A stretch of DNA of 64,000 bases from Pseudoxanthomonas sp. CF385. Its GTDB lineage: Bacteria; Pseudomonadota; Gammaproteobacteria; Xanthomonadales; Xanthomonadaceae. Location of the stretch: positions 310,001 through 374,000 of the forward strand of contig NZ_FNKZ01000001.1 of the NCBI RefSeq assembly GCF_900104255.1, written 5' to 3'. Below the pieces are notes generated by a model that did no database searches, had not been told where the DNA came from, and worked only from the letters and a program-made list of their open reading frames with translations. Position 1 is the first letter of the stretch. Each line of letters begins with the position of its first letter. Shown here piece by piece: positions 46,429 through 55,115 of the stretch. Made by a program: the position numbers and the translations under genes.

Positions 46429-47037
46429 ATGGCAAGCAAGGGTTACGATCAGAGCGGCGTTAAGGAATTGCTCCTTCAGTCGCTGGAAACAGAGCGTGGC
46501 GGCATCAAGATCTACACGGCTGCCATCAGCGCCGCGGTCAATGAAGACCTGCGTGAAGAATGGCAGGAATATCTGGAAGAGACCCAGCATCACGAGGAGG
46601 TTCTCACTCATGTTTTCGGTGAGCTGGGGATGGATACCGAGGAAATGAGTCCGGGACGTGAAGTCTGTGCGCACAACGGCGCTTCCCTTGTCGCGGCCAT
46701 CGAGCTGGCAAAGGCGAACGCTGATCCAGCTGCAGCAGAACTGGTGGCGTGCGAGTGCGTCGTCCTGGCCGAGACCAAGGATCACTCCAACTGGGAGTTG
46801 ATCGGAAAGGTCGCCGAATCAGCGGATGACAAGGTAGCCAAAGTCTTGAAAGCCGCCTACGACGAGGTGGAGGAGGACGAGGATCACCACCTCTACCACA
46901 CCAAGGGATGGTGCCGTGAGCTATGGATCCAGAGCTTGGGGATGCCAGCGGTGTTGCCCCCGCCCGAGGAAGTGAAAAAAGTCGAGACCGCCATCGGCGC
47001 GGCACGGGCCGAGCAAGCCCGCGAAGACATGTTGTGA
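46429..47037 (+). CDS. Ferritin-like diiron-family protein
   Basis: A 202-residue helical protein with repeated Glu-x-x-His signatures of a ferritin-like four-helix bundle: LETERGGIKIY, EYLEETQHHEEVL, ECVVLAETKDHSNWE and VEEDEDHHLYHTKGW. The layout allows a dinuclear iron or manganese site. The C-terminal extension (SLGMPAVLPPPEEVKK) is not part of the classical ferritin core. It may detoxify peroxide or store metal, by analogy only. CGGAG precedes the ATG at 46429, and a strong terminator follows. Confidence 0.78.
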   Translation: MASKGYDQSGVKELLLQSLETERGGIKIYTAAISAAVNEDLREEWQEYLEETQHHEEVLTHVFGELGMDTEEMSPGREVCAHNGASLVAAIELAKANADPAAAELVACECVVLAETKDHSNWELIGKVAESADDKVAKVLKAAYDEVEEDEDHHLYHTKGWCRELWIQSLGMPAVLPPPEEVKKVETAIGAARAEQAREDML

Positions 47038-47040
47038 GCA

Positions 47041-47064
47041 AAGCCCGCCTTATAGCGGGCTTTT
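47041..47064 (+). terminator. Rho-independent terminator after the ferritin-like gene
   Basis: AAGCCCGC / GCGGGCTTTT with a six-base loop, starting three bases after the stop codon. Confidence 0.88.
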
Positions 47065-47135
47065 ACCATCTTTACGCACGCCCCGACCCCCAGATGGTGG
47101 TTGGGGTATTGCCCATCCGAACAGGAAGCGGTCCC

Positions 47136-49259
47136 ATGGCGACGTCACGCAAGAACTCCCCCAAAGACAAGAAGAGCGTGGCTAGTGCCTCTACTGCTCG
47201 CAACTCGGACAGTTCCGCGTCCAAGGCTCCATCGCAAGGCTCGAACGACTTGGCAGCTGAGCAGAGCGCGGAGGTGGAGGCCACGGCCGCCGCCATGCCG
47301 TTCAACGAGAACAAGGCAGCCGAGCACGGGCGCGAAGCGGCGCTGGATCCACCCGAGGGCACCCAGATCGTTCCACCGTCGTCGTTGGTGACCGCAAGCA
47401 CCCTGGCGGAGACCAATACGTCCGAGAAACTGGGCACGCGTGCTGAAGAAGGCGCGAATCCGACGGTCGGCTCCCTCGATCGCGTGCGTGTTGACAGTAG
47501 TGGACAACGCCTGACAACCAACCAGGGCGTGCCGATCGCCGACAACCAGAACTCGCTCAAGGCAGGCCTGCGAGGCCCGGCCCTGCTGAAGGACTTCATC
47601 CTGCGGGAGAAAATCACGCACTTCGATCACGAGCGGATTCCCGAGCGGATCGTGCACGCGCGAGGCTCGGGCGCGCACGGCTTCTTCGAGAGCTATAAGA
47701 ACCAGCGGAAACTGACGCGCGCGGCACCGTTCCAGGAGGCAGGCAAGATCACGCCCGTCTTCGTGCGGTTCTCCACGGTCGCGGGAGAGCGGGGCAGCAA
47801 AGACACCGCGCGCGACGTGCGCGGGTTTGCTGTGAAGTTCTACACCGATGAGGGAAACTGGGACCTGGTGGGCAACAACATGCCCGTGTTCTTCATCCAA
47901 GATGCGATGAAGTTTCCTGACCTGGTGCATGCGGTCAAGCCCGAGCCGCACCACCAAATGCCGCAGGCCGCCTCGGCTCACGACACCTTCTGGGACTTCG
48001 TGTCGCTGATGCCAGAGTCCACTCACATGCTGATGTGGCTGATGTCCGACCGCGCCATTCCGCGCAGCTACCGCATGATGCAAGGCTTCGGTGTTCACAC
48101 CTTCCGCTTCGTCAACGACCAAGGCCAGTCGTCCTTCGTGAAGTTCCATTGGACACCTCTTCAGGGCACCCACGCTCTGCTTTGGGACGAGGCTGTGAAG
48201 ATTTCCGGCTGCGACCCTGACTACCACCGGCGAGATCTCTGGGAGGCCATCGAGGCGGGCGCGTATCCGGAGTGGGAGTTGGGCGTGCAAATATTCTCCG
48301 AAGAGGATGCTGAGCGTTTCTCGTTCGACATCCTGGACGCGACCAAGATCATCCCTGAAGAACTCGTGCCCGTTACCCCCTTAGGCCGCATGGTGCTCAA
48401 CCGTAACCCGGACAACTTCTTCGCCGAGACAGAGCAGGTGGCGTTTTGCACGGCACACGTCGTCCCAGGCATCGACTTCACAAACGACCCCCTGCTGGCC
48501 GGGCGGATCCATTCCTACGTCGATACGCAGCTCTCTCGCCTGGGTGGACCGAACTTCCACGAGATCCCGATCAACGCCCCCATAGCGCCGGTCCACAACA
48601 ACCAGCGCGACGGGTTGCATCGCCAGGCCATTCACCGCGGCAAGGTCTCCTACGAGCCGAACTCGTTGGGGGGCGGCTGTCCCTTCCAGGCCGGGGCTGC
48701 CGGTTTCGTCTCGTTCCCCGAACCGGTAGAGCAGGACGAGGTGCGCGGCAAGCCCGAGAAGTTTGCCGAGCACTTCAATCAGGCCGCCCTGTTCTTCAAC
48801 AGCCAGACACCTGTGGAGCAAGCTCACATCGTGGCCGCGTTCCGCTTCGAGCTTTCCAAGCTGACGGTGCCGGCCATTCGCCAGCGCGTGGTGTCCATGC
48901 TTCGCAACGCCTCAGAAGAGCTGGCGGCGCAGGTGGCCGAAGGACTAGGCATGCCGCTCCCGGATGCCATGCCCCGGGCGCTGCCGAAGCCGCCCAAGGC
49001 AGAGGTGGACATTTCCCAGCCGTTGTCGATGTTTGCCCACCCAGGGAAGGCAGGCGTGGCAACGCGAAAAGTCGCCATCTTCGTGGGCGACGGTGTTGAC
49101 GGCGAGCAGGTTGCGGAAGCCCAGCAGGCATTGCTGGACGCCGGAGCCGTCGGCCGTCTGGTAGGACCGCGCGTGGGAATTTTTACGCAGCCGATGGCAG
49201 TGAGATCGATGCGGACGCGTCCTTCGAGAACGAGCCCGCCGTCCTTTTCGATGGGGTGA
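47136..49259 (+). CDS. katE: Large-subunit catalase (KatE type), frameshifted in its C-terminal domain
   Basis: A heme catalase that splits hydrogen peroxide. A disordered N-terminus (Lys/Ser/Ala-rich, about 1-110) precedes the catalase core with the distal His in [12 protein letters not shown], the Asn in [21 protein letters not shown] and the proximal Tyr region in [13 protein letters not shown]. The C-terminal flavodoxin-like domain characteristic of large catalases starts at about residue 650, but the frame leaves it at codon 683 (poly-T at 49180-49184) and stops after 25 wrong residues. The catalytic core is complete, so activity may persist. AGGAAG precedes the ATG at 47136. Confidence 0.92.
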   Translation: MATSRKNSPKDKKSVASASTARNSDSSASKAPSQGSNDLAAEQSAEVEATAAAMPFNENKAAEHGREAALDPPEGTQIVPPSSLVTASTLAETNTSEKLGTRAEEGANPTVGSLDRVRVDSSGQRLTTNQGVPIADNQNSLKAGLRGPALLKDFILREKITHFDHERIPERIVHARGSGAHGFFESYKNQRKLTRAAPFQEAGKITPVFVRFSTVAGERGSKDTARDVRGFAVKFYTDEGNWDLVGNNMPVFFIQDAMKFPDLVHAVKPEPHHQMPQAASAHDTFWDFVSLMPESTHMLMWLMSDRAIPRSYRMMQGFGVHTFRFVNDQGQSSFVKFHWTPLQGTHALLWDEAVKISGCDPDYHRRDLWEAIEAGAYPEWELGVQIFSEEDAERFSFDILDATKIIPEELVPVTPLGRMVLNRNPDNFFAETEQVAFCTAHVVPGIDFTNDPLLAGRIHSYVDTQLSRLGGPNFHEIPINAPIAPVHNNQRDGLHRQAIHRGKVSYEPNSLGGGCPFQAGAAGFVSFPEPVEQDEVRGKPEKFAEHFNQAALFFNSQTPVEQAHIVAAFRFELSKLTVPAIRQRVVSMLRNASEELAAQVAEGLGMPLPDAMPRALPKPPKAEVDISQPLSMFAHPGKAGVATRKVAIFVGDGVDGEQVAEAQQALLDAGAVGRLVGPRVGIFTQPMAVRSMRTRPSRTSPPSFSMG

Positions 49260-49528
49260 TCCTTCCTGATGGGGAGGGCACGGCAAAGGGATGGGCGCGA
49301 GACGGGCGCGCTGCCGAGTTCGTGAAGGATCAGTTTCGCCACCTCAAGACCATTCTGGCCTTGGGCGAGGCGGTCGCTTTCGTGGAGGGTGCCGGCGTGC
49401 TGAGGGATGAGGCCGATCCCGGACTGCTGCTGCAGAGTGAGCCAGAGGACAGTGCGATCGGTCAGTTCCTGGAGGCCTTGGCTCTGCATAAGCACTTTGG
49501 GCGGGAAACCGATCCGCCCCTGTTATGA
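49184..49528 (+). pseudogene. katE: Out-of-frame remainder of the KatE C-terminal domain
   Basis: In the minus-one frame the sequence continues as [20 protein letters not shown] and [17 protein letters not shown], then LALGEAVAFVEGAGVL, and ends in DPPLL. This is the rest of the DJ-1/flavodoxin-like domain. Adding one T to the T5 run restores a 797-residue catalase. See the finding on the frameshift. Confidence 0.8.
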
Positions 49529-49534
49529 AGCCGA

Positions 49535-50305
49535 ATGGCGGCTTCCATGACCGCGGCTAGGACTCGCCTGCGGATTGGGTGCGCAGGGTGGAGCATTCCT
49601 GCCCCCCAGCGCGGTCTCTTCGGTGAAGGTGAGACCGCGCTGGAGCGCTATGCAACGCTGTTCGATGCAGCTGAAATCAATTCCTCGTTCTATCGTCCCC
49701 ATCAGGCCAAGACCTACGATCGCTGGGCGCAGGCGGTCCCTCGCCATTTTCAGTTCTCTGTAAAGATACCGAAATCCATCAGCCACGAAGCGCGGCTGCA
49801 AGGCTGCGGCGAACTCTTGGATCAATTCATTGGTGAAGTTGAGGGGCTCGGTAGCAAACTCGGCGCTCTCCTTGTGCAGTTGCCGCCCTCACTGGGGTTC
49901 GATGCACGAGTGGCGTCCACGTTCTTTGCCATGGTCCGTAGACGAACGTCAGCGCAGATTGTCTGTGAGCCACGCCATCGCACCTGGTTTGAAGCCAACG
50001 CTGACCTTGCTCTCAAGCGATACGAGATCAGTCGAGCCGGTGCGGACCCTGCGATCACTGGCGAAGCCGCCACACCAGGTCCCTTTGGGCGACTCCGCTA
50101 CTGGAGGTGGCATGGATCGCCTCGGATGTATTACAGCAGTTACAGCGAAGATGCGTTGGCGGCATTGGCCGATCAAGTACGCGGCCAACTTTCAAAGCGG
50201 ATATCGGCATGGGTCATCTTCGATAACACGGCCCACGGGTATGCCACTGCCAATGCGGCACGCTTGAAAACGCTGTTGTCAGCCGATCTAAAGGGTGAGC
50301 CCTGA
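49535..50305 (+). CDS. DUF72 (YecE-like) protein
   Basis: A 256-residue TIM-barrel-like protein of the DUF72 family. Characteristic phrases are RIGCAGWSIP near the N-terminus, ERYATLFDAAEINSSFYRPH, FQFSVKIPKSISHE and GALLVQLPPSLGFD; near the end, WVIFDNTAHGYATANA. The biochemical role of the family is not established. It starts six bases after the catalase end, and its TGA overlaps the ATG of the glycosylase gene by one base, so the three genes form one unit. Confidence 0.9.
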   Translation: MAASMTAARTRLRIGCAGWSIPAPQRGLFGEGETALERYATLFDAAEINSSFYRPHQAKTYDRWAQAVPRHFQFSVKIPKSISHEARLQGCGELLDQFIGEVEGLGSKLGALLVQLPPSLGFDARVASTFFAMVRRRTSAQIVCEPRHRTWFEANADLALKRYEISRAGADPAITGEAATPGPFGRLRYWRWHGSPRMYYSSYSEDALAALADQVRGQLSKRISAWVIFDNTAHGYATANAARLKTLLSADLKGEP

Positions 50306-51036
50306 TGCCGGAAGTTCCTTCCATCCTCATTCTCCGTCAGGAGGCTGCACGATTTAGAGGTAAGACGGTGCGTTCAGTGAGTGGGAACAGCACCCTGGAC
50401 ATTGAGCGCATGCAGGGCAGGCGGATTGTCTCCGTGCGCAGTTGGGGCAAGCATTTCTTGCTCGAGTTCTCCGGCTTTAGCCTGCGCATTCATCTGATGA
50501 TGTTCGGTTCCTACAGAATCGATGAAAAGAAGGCAGGCGCAGAACCACGGCTGTCCCTTCGCTTTGATAAGGGTGAGATCAATTTCTACACGTGTTCCTT
50601 GAAATACATCGAAGGTCCGCTCGAGGAGGCCTACGATTGGAGCGGCGATGTGCTGTCCGATCAATGGAGTCCAAAAAAGGCTAGAGCAAAGCTGAAAGAG
50701 ATCCCCGATACGCTGGTATGCGATGCCCTGTTAGATCAGAACATCTTTGCTGGCGTGGGCAACATCATCAAGAACGAAGTGCTGTATCGCATCCGGGTCC
50801 AGCCAGCCAGCCTGGTGGGGGACCTGCCTCCCCGGAAATTGGGCGAGATGATCAAGCAGGCGCGCCAATACAGTTTCGACTTCCTGGAGTGGAAGAAGGC
50901 CTTCGTTCTGAAGAAGCACTGGTCGGTGCACACCAAACGGGTTTGCCCTAGTTGTGGTCAGCTCTTGACCAAAGCCTATCTGGGCAAGACACAGCGGCGA
51001 AGCTTCTTCTGTGAGCGCTGCCAGGTTCTCTACTAG
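50305..51036 (+). CDS. Nei/Fpg-family DNA glycosylase (endonuclease VIII-like)
   Basis: A 243-residue base-excision repair enzyme. The N-terminus begins MPEVPS; after loss of Met the Pro is the Schiff-base nucleophile and Glu follows. The helix-two-turn-helix region is DALLDQNIFAGVGNIIKNEV (about residues 143-162), and the C-terminal zinc finger is CPSCG with CERCQ (about 214-240). The Gly usually following PE in this subgroup is Val here. It should remove oxidised bases and cut the resulting abasic site, alongside ExoIII in the same island. Confidence 0.88.
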   Translation: MPEVPSILILRQEAARFRGKTVRSVSGNSTLDIERMQGRRIVSVRSWGKHFLLEFSGFSLRIHLMMFGSYRIDEKKAGAEPRLSLRFDKGEINFYTCSLKYIEGPLEEAYDWSGDVLSDQWSPKKARAKLKEIPDTLVCDALLDQNIFAGVGNIIKNEVLYRIRVQPASLVGDLPPRKLGEMIKQARQYSFDFLEWKKAFVLKKHWSVHTKRVCPSCGQLLTKAYLGKTQRRSFFCERCQVLY

Positions 51037-51142
51037 CTCAACCCGAAAACACGATACGTATGGGTAAGAGAACACCCCGTGACGTGGTCGACGGAGTGTT
51101 TGGCGGATCCCTTCTTTCGGTAAACCCTTTTGCCCATTTCCG

Positions 51143-52306
51143 CTATGGGGTTAAGACAACCTTCCTGCAGTCGTCCTCTGCCTTATCGAACGTAGCGTAG
51201 CCTTTGGCGGCGTCTGCCAAGCTCATCCGATGCGAGATGATGATCTCCGGTTTGATGAGGCCGTTGCCTACGTGTTCCAGCAGCTCAGGCATGAGCGCCT
51301 GGGCATGGGTCTGGCCCATCTTGAAGGTCAGGCCCTTGTCGAAGGCGTCCCCAAACATGAACGCATGGATGAAGCCTGCATAGACGCCCGGCACGCTTAC
51401 CGTGCCGCATCGGCGGGTGGCAGCAATGCACTGGCGCAGAGCGGCACCGCTGCTGCCCTCGATCTTGAGGTTGGTCAGGATGGTTTCCGTGGTGCTGCCT
51501 TTAGCTTCGAAGCCTACGGCGTCCACGGTGGCGTCCACGCCACGACCATTCGTCTGCTGCATGATCAGCTCAGCGGGGTCATCGACGTCTTTCATATTAA
51601 TGGGGATGACGCCATACGCTTGAACGGCGAAGTCGAGCCGATACTGCAACTCATCCACCATGAAGATCTGTTCCGCACCCAACATTCGTGCGCATGCGGC
51701 AGACATCAAACCCACGGGTCCGGCACCGAAGATGGCAAGGGAGGAGCCTTTTCCGATGCCGGCGTTGAGCACCGCCTGATACCCAGTGGGCAGGATGTCT
51801 GAAAGGAACAGAACCTGTTCATCGGACAGGGCGTCTGGAATCCTTAGCGGCCCCACGTTGGCCTTGGGGACCCGCACGAACTCTGCTTGCCCTCCTGGCA
51901 CCCCCCCGTAGAGGTGGGTATAGCCGAAGAGGGCGGCCGGGGGCTTGATCCCCTTCTGGTTGAGCGCCGCGCCTTTTCCTGTGTTGGTGGTCTCGCACGC
52001 CGAATATTCGTCGAGTAGGCAATGGAAGCACTTGCCGCATGCGATCACGAAGGGAATGACTACCCGATCGCCCACAGACAGCTCGGTGACACCACTGCCG
52101 ACCTCCTCCACGATCCCCATGAACTCGTGACCTAGGATGTCGCCATCCTTGAGGGCGGGAATCTTGCCGCGATAGAGGTGAAGGTCTGAGCCGCAAATGG
52201 CGGTGGCGGTGACCCGCAGAATGATGTCGTCGTTCTGAACGAGACTCGGATCGGGCACTTCCTCAACGCGAACGTCGTGCGAGCCGTGATAGGTAAGAGC
52301 TTTCAT
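51143..52306 (-). CDS. Zinc-dependent alcohol dehydrogenase (formaldehyde dehydrogenase type)
   Basis: A 387-residue medium-chain dehydrogenase. Catalytic zinc ligands are in ICGSDLH and GHEFMG; structural zinc cysteines are in [15 protein letters not shown]. The NAD-binding motif is [12 protein letters not shown]. The extended insertion and the C-terminus resemble glutathione-independent formaldehyde dehydrogenases and the threonine/sorbitol-type group; the substrate is not certain. In such islands the enzyme is often present and may remove reactive aldehydes. Confidence 0.9.
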   Translation of the reverse strand: MKALTYHGSHDVRVEEVPDPSLVQNDDIILRVTATAICGSDLHLYRGKIPALKDGDILGHEFMGIVEEVGSGVTELSVGDRVVIPFVIACGKCFHCLLDEYSACETTNTGKGAALNQKGIKPPAALFGYTHLYGGVPGGQAEFVRVPKANVGPLRIPDALSDEQVLFLSDILPTGYQAVLNAGIGKGSSLAIFGAGPVGLMSAACARMLGAEQIFMVDELQYRLDFAVQAYGVIPINMKDVDDPAELIMQQTNGRGVDATVDAVGFEAKGSTTETILTNLKIEGSSGAALRQCIAATRRCGTVSVPGVYAGFIHAFMFGDAFDKGLTFKMGQTHAQALMPELLEHVGNGLIKPEIIISHRMSLADAAKGYATFDKAEDDCRKVVLTP

Positions 52307-52346
52307 ATGAATCCTTAGAGTGAGTTCTTCTTATGTTTAATAGAGC

Positions 52347-52374
52347 AGTTCTGCGTCGTGCGCCTCGCAGAACT
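52347..52374. promoter_or_regulatory. Perfect inverted repeat in a divergent promoter region
   Basis: AGTTCTGCG and CGCAGAACT, nine bases each with a ten-base gap, lie in the 268-base space between the alcohol dehydrogenase (minus) and the Gln-rich gene (plus). It may be an operator or a transcribed hairpin. Confidence 0.5.
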
Positions 52375-52574
52375 ACGCGTCTCAAGCTATCTGAATGAAA
52401 GTCAGATTTCTCAGAAAAATTCTCCATCTGAGCCGACTGTCATCACCTACTTCTACTCCTCAGACGTCAATGCGAAGTGAGGTTGAAAATAACGTCCATG
52501 GATCACGTTGCGCTCACTGCATAGCGCCTAGCTTCGGTGCTACGACAAGTGTGTCGGCGATCAGGAGAATAAAA

Positions 52575-52811
52575 ATGGGTAACAACCAAAACCAGAATGA
52601 CCAGAACCAAGGTGGTCAGAAGCAGAGCGATCAGCAGGGCCAAGGCCAAAACCGCGAGCAGCAGGGTGGCCAAGGTCGCGATCAGCAGAATGACCAGCAG
52701 AAGGGCCAGGGTCAGGGCCGTGACCAGCAGGAAGGTCAGAACCGCGATCAGAAGCAGACCACCGAGCAGCAGGCGAACGATCAGCAGAAAGATCAGAACC
52801 AGAAGCGCTGA
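52575..52811 (+). CDS. Gln/Asn-rich disordered small protein
   Basis: A 78-residue protein composed mainly of Gln, Asn, Asp, Gly, Lys and Arg (MGNNQNQNDQNQGGQ, then GQGRDQQ repeated). It has no hydrophobic core, so it is intrinsically disordered, like hydrophilins or desiccation proteins. AGGAG precedes the start by ten bases; a longer frame from 52395 includes unlike sequence. A degenerate relative lies at 61051-61182. A role in stress protection is inferred from composition and neighbours. Confidence 0.7.
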   Translation: MGNNQNQNDQNQGGQKQSDQQGQGQNREQQGGQGRDQQNDQQKGQGQGRDQQEGQNRDQKQTTEQQANDQQKDQNQKR

Positions 52812-52829
52812 TCAGCAGTGGTAGCAAGA

Positions 52830-52856
52830 AAATGCCCCGCGTTGAGCGGGGCATTT
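52830..52856. terminator. Bidirectional terminator
   Basis: AAATGCCCCGC / GCGGGGCATTT with a five-base loop lies between the convergent Gln-rich and SRAP-like genes, flanked by A- and T-rich ends, so it can serve both strands. Confidence 0.85.
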
Positions 52857-52888
52857 GCTTTGAGCGATGACTATTTCTTCTGGGCGCG

Positions 52889-53611
52889 TTAGTCACCATC
52901 CACCTCGTCAAAGTCATCTTCCATAGTAGTCCGCTGCAAGTCTGGATCTACTGGTTCGAGCAGTGTGTAGTCTTCTCGCGTCGGGTCTCCTATGGCGCGA
53001 GTGACGGGATAGCTCTCCAGCAGTGGGCGCTGGGCATGCCGCATCAAACTGCGGGGAGTAGACAGCGAGCCTCGCAGCCAGCGCAGCGCTTGGTCCGTGT
53101 CGAGGAACACGGGACCATCAGGGGTAAGCGGGAGGGGAATCGAAGGATTGGGTCCGGTCAATAGCGCGAAGCTGTGCAGAAACGCTCCTTCTTCCCCTAG
53201 CCAGGTTTCCCACAGGCCAGCAGCTAACAGTGTTAAGCCGTCCTGCCGCTGGATGAAACGCGGCCACGGTGGCTTACGCTGCCGATCCCATTTGTAATAC
53301 CCGGTCATCGGAACAACGCAGGGTCGTTCTTTCCAGGCCTGAGCAAATATTCGGCTTCTTGGAGCGCGCTCAAGCCGAGCTGTAACAGTGGTGTAGGGGG
53401 TTGCCGGTTCTTTGGACCAGCGCGGTATTAGGCCCCAGATCATCTCCGCGACGCACAGTTTTCCTTGCGCATCCATGGCCAGCACCAACGCCGGTTTTCC
53501 TTTGGCCACGTTATAACGATCTGGGCCATCTATCAGCGCACTAGCCAAGACCTCGGGCAAACCTTCGGGAAGAACTTCTGAAGTTGCTAATGCTTGAGCG
53601 AAGCGGCGCAT
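52889..53611 (-). CDS. SRAP (YedK/HMCES)-family protein lacking catalytic residues
   Basis: A 240-residue homologue of SOS-response-associated peptidases, which cross-link to abasic sites in single-stranded DNA. The fold is evident in GLIPRWSKEPA, TARLERAPRSRIFAQAW, RPCVVPMTGYYKW and LAAGLWETW. The key residues are changed. The family starts MCGR with Cys2 as nucleophile, but this one starts MRRF. The catalytic Glu of GFYEW is Lys here (GYYKW). The conserved His of the IHDRMP region is absent. The protein may bind DNA without forming the cross-link, or be decaying. No upstream in-frame start supplies a Cys. Confidence 0.82.
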   Translation of the reverse strand: MRRFAQALATSEVLPEGLPEVLASALIDGPDRYNVAKGKPALVLAMDAQGKLCVAEMIWGLIPRWSKEPATPYTTVTARLERAPRSRIFAQAWKERPCVVPMTGYYKWDRQRKPPWPRFIQRQDGLTLLAAGLWETWLGEEGAFLHSFALLTGPNPSIPLPLTPDGPVFLDTDQALRWLRGSLSTPRSLMRHAQRPLLESYPVTRAIGDPTREDYTLLEPVDPDLQRTTMEDDFDEVDGD

Positions 53612-53743
53612 AGCGGAACCGTATCTGACTCCGCGTGTAGGAGACGTTGGGCACGTTTCAATAGTGGGTTGTTCACGCCTTCATCAAGCCTGACACTGGA
53701 CACTGCTTTGGCGCCCAGTCGCCTTTACTGGTGGCGGGTTTGC

Positions 53744-53776
53744 GGTAGGGCCGGCATCCCCTGTGTCGGCCCTACC
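53744..53776. terminator. Hairpin between SRAP-like and catalase-family genes
   Basis: GGTAGGGCCG and CGGCCCTACC form a ten-base perfect stem with a 13-base loop. There is no T run on either side, so it is a stem-loop of uncertain role; it lies downstream of the catalase-family gene on the minus strand. Confidence 0.45.
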
Positions 53777-53830
53777 TTATTGGGGCTACAACGCATCTAT
53801 AGCGCGGCGCTCGCTACGACTTCGGAATCT

Positions 53831-54979
53831 TCAGTCCCGCTGCGGAGTTTCCGCCGATAGATCGATGTCGTCGCCATCAACTCCACGCGCTGTTGGATCG
53901 AATCCGTGGGGCTCGGTAATAGGACATCGGTTGAAGGCGCTACGAAACTCCCTGGACGCCGCCATAACCTCGCGCCTAGCTCGGTTGACGCCACCCAACG
54001 GGCGATGGGCCGCCAAGCAATTCCATGGAGCAAAGGCCAGACCGACCTCCTGCTGCGCTGCTGCGTCAGACCATCCCCGCTGAGGCGGCACATACACGGT
54101 GGCCACTGTCAGCCATGGGCTCTCCTCTTCCGACCAAGGCACCGAAGCATCTTCCAATGGCATGTCGCTGAGGTTTCGGCACAACTGCACACGAAACTCC
54201 CACGTCAGATCGTGATCCAGGGCGCTGGTGAGTTGATCAATAGCCTCTCGCTGGGTGTCGGGCGAGCTTGAGATCGGGGCTCCTTCCAATGCAAGCAGTG
54301 CATTGTCAGACGGCGCGAGTGAGAATTTGGCTATGTAGCGCCCGTAGAGGAACGGCACCTGTGTGAAATAGGTCTCGCCAAGGGGATGACGCTGGGGCTC
54401 ACCTCCCAATGCTTTCAATTTGTCACTGGGTGCGCCTAAAGCATCCAGTGCTGCTTCGGCCCCTCGCAGCGTGGCGGATATCACCGTCTTCGTTCGTGGC
54501 ATTTTCTCTGTCGTGGAGGCTAGCAGTTTTGCTGGGCCCAAGAACTTGGCTGGAGTAGGTGCTGTAAATGTAGGTCCGTTGACCAGCAGGAAATCTTGGG
54601 TCTTTCCAGGAAAACTATCCGGTAGCCGCTCACCTTCCACACCGATGATCTTTATTGCCACAGCTCGGGGTGTTGAAACCGAATCTGGCAACTGTTCTGC
54701 AGGAGGGGAGGAGAAGCGAATCAGCGCCTGATACCGGCCAGGAGACGAGAACAGACCTTGAGCGAGCTCAGGTGGCAGGTCGGCATGAACCTTAAAGGCT
54801 GCTCGCAAGAGCGCCTGACCTTTGGCGTGAACTGCTCGATGGGCCTGCCCCTCATGTTCGGCCACCGTGCTAGCCATGCGCACGAAAACTTCTTTCAGCT
54901 CCTCGATAGCAGCGCTTTCTCCTTCTTGGATCTGCTCCAACTCGGAGTGATAAAGCACGGGGTCTTGTAAGGCGGGCAT
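53831..54979 (-). CDS. Catalase-family heme protein (SrpA-like)
   Basis: A 382-residue protein of the minimal catalase/SrpA family. It has the distal-side motif RAVHAKGQA (about residue 55), the strand RYQALIRFSSPP, the segment PRAVAIKIIGVEGERLPD, and KTQDFLLVNGPTF where the substrate channel lies in catalases. A C-terminal portion (WNCLAAHRPLGGVNRARRE) is typical of this family. Many members act as peroxidases or interact with lipid hydroperoxides. Start at 54979 follows GGGGA; a TTG at 55021 gives 14 more residues and is less likely. Confidence 0.82.
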   Translation of the reverse strand: MPALQDPVLYHSELEQIQEGESAAIEELKEVFVRMASTVAEHEGQAHRAVHAKGQALLRAAFKVHADLPPELAQGLFSSPGRYQALIRFSSPPAEQLPDSVSTPRAVAIKIIGVEGERLPDSFPGKTQDFLLVNGPTFTAPTPAKFLGPAKLLASTTEKMPRTKTVISATLRGAEAALDALGAPSDKLKALGGEPQRHPLGETYFTQVPFLYGRYIAKFSLAPSDNALLALEGAPISSSPDTQREAIDQLTSALDHDLTWEFRVQLCRNLSDMPLEDASVPWSEEESPWLTVATVYVPPQRGWSDAAAQQEVGLAFAPWNCLAAHRPLGGVNRARREVMAASREFRSAFNRCPITEPHGFDPTARGVDGDDIDLSAETPQRD

Positions 54980-55115
54980 ATGAATCCCCACGTATTGGAT
55001 TTGCTTGGGAGCCTCAATCAACCCGACTGGCGTGCTGGGCGGCTTGCAGGCGACGACTACCCTGGCGAACAGGTGGGCCCACCATACGCGCTACCCGTGT
55101 AAGGCCAGTGAAGCA

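Noticed and set aside
53763..54271. Plus-strand frames antisense to the catalase-family gene
   Set aside because: Shadow frames of the real minus-strand gene with Ser/Arg-rich composition.
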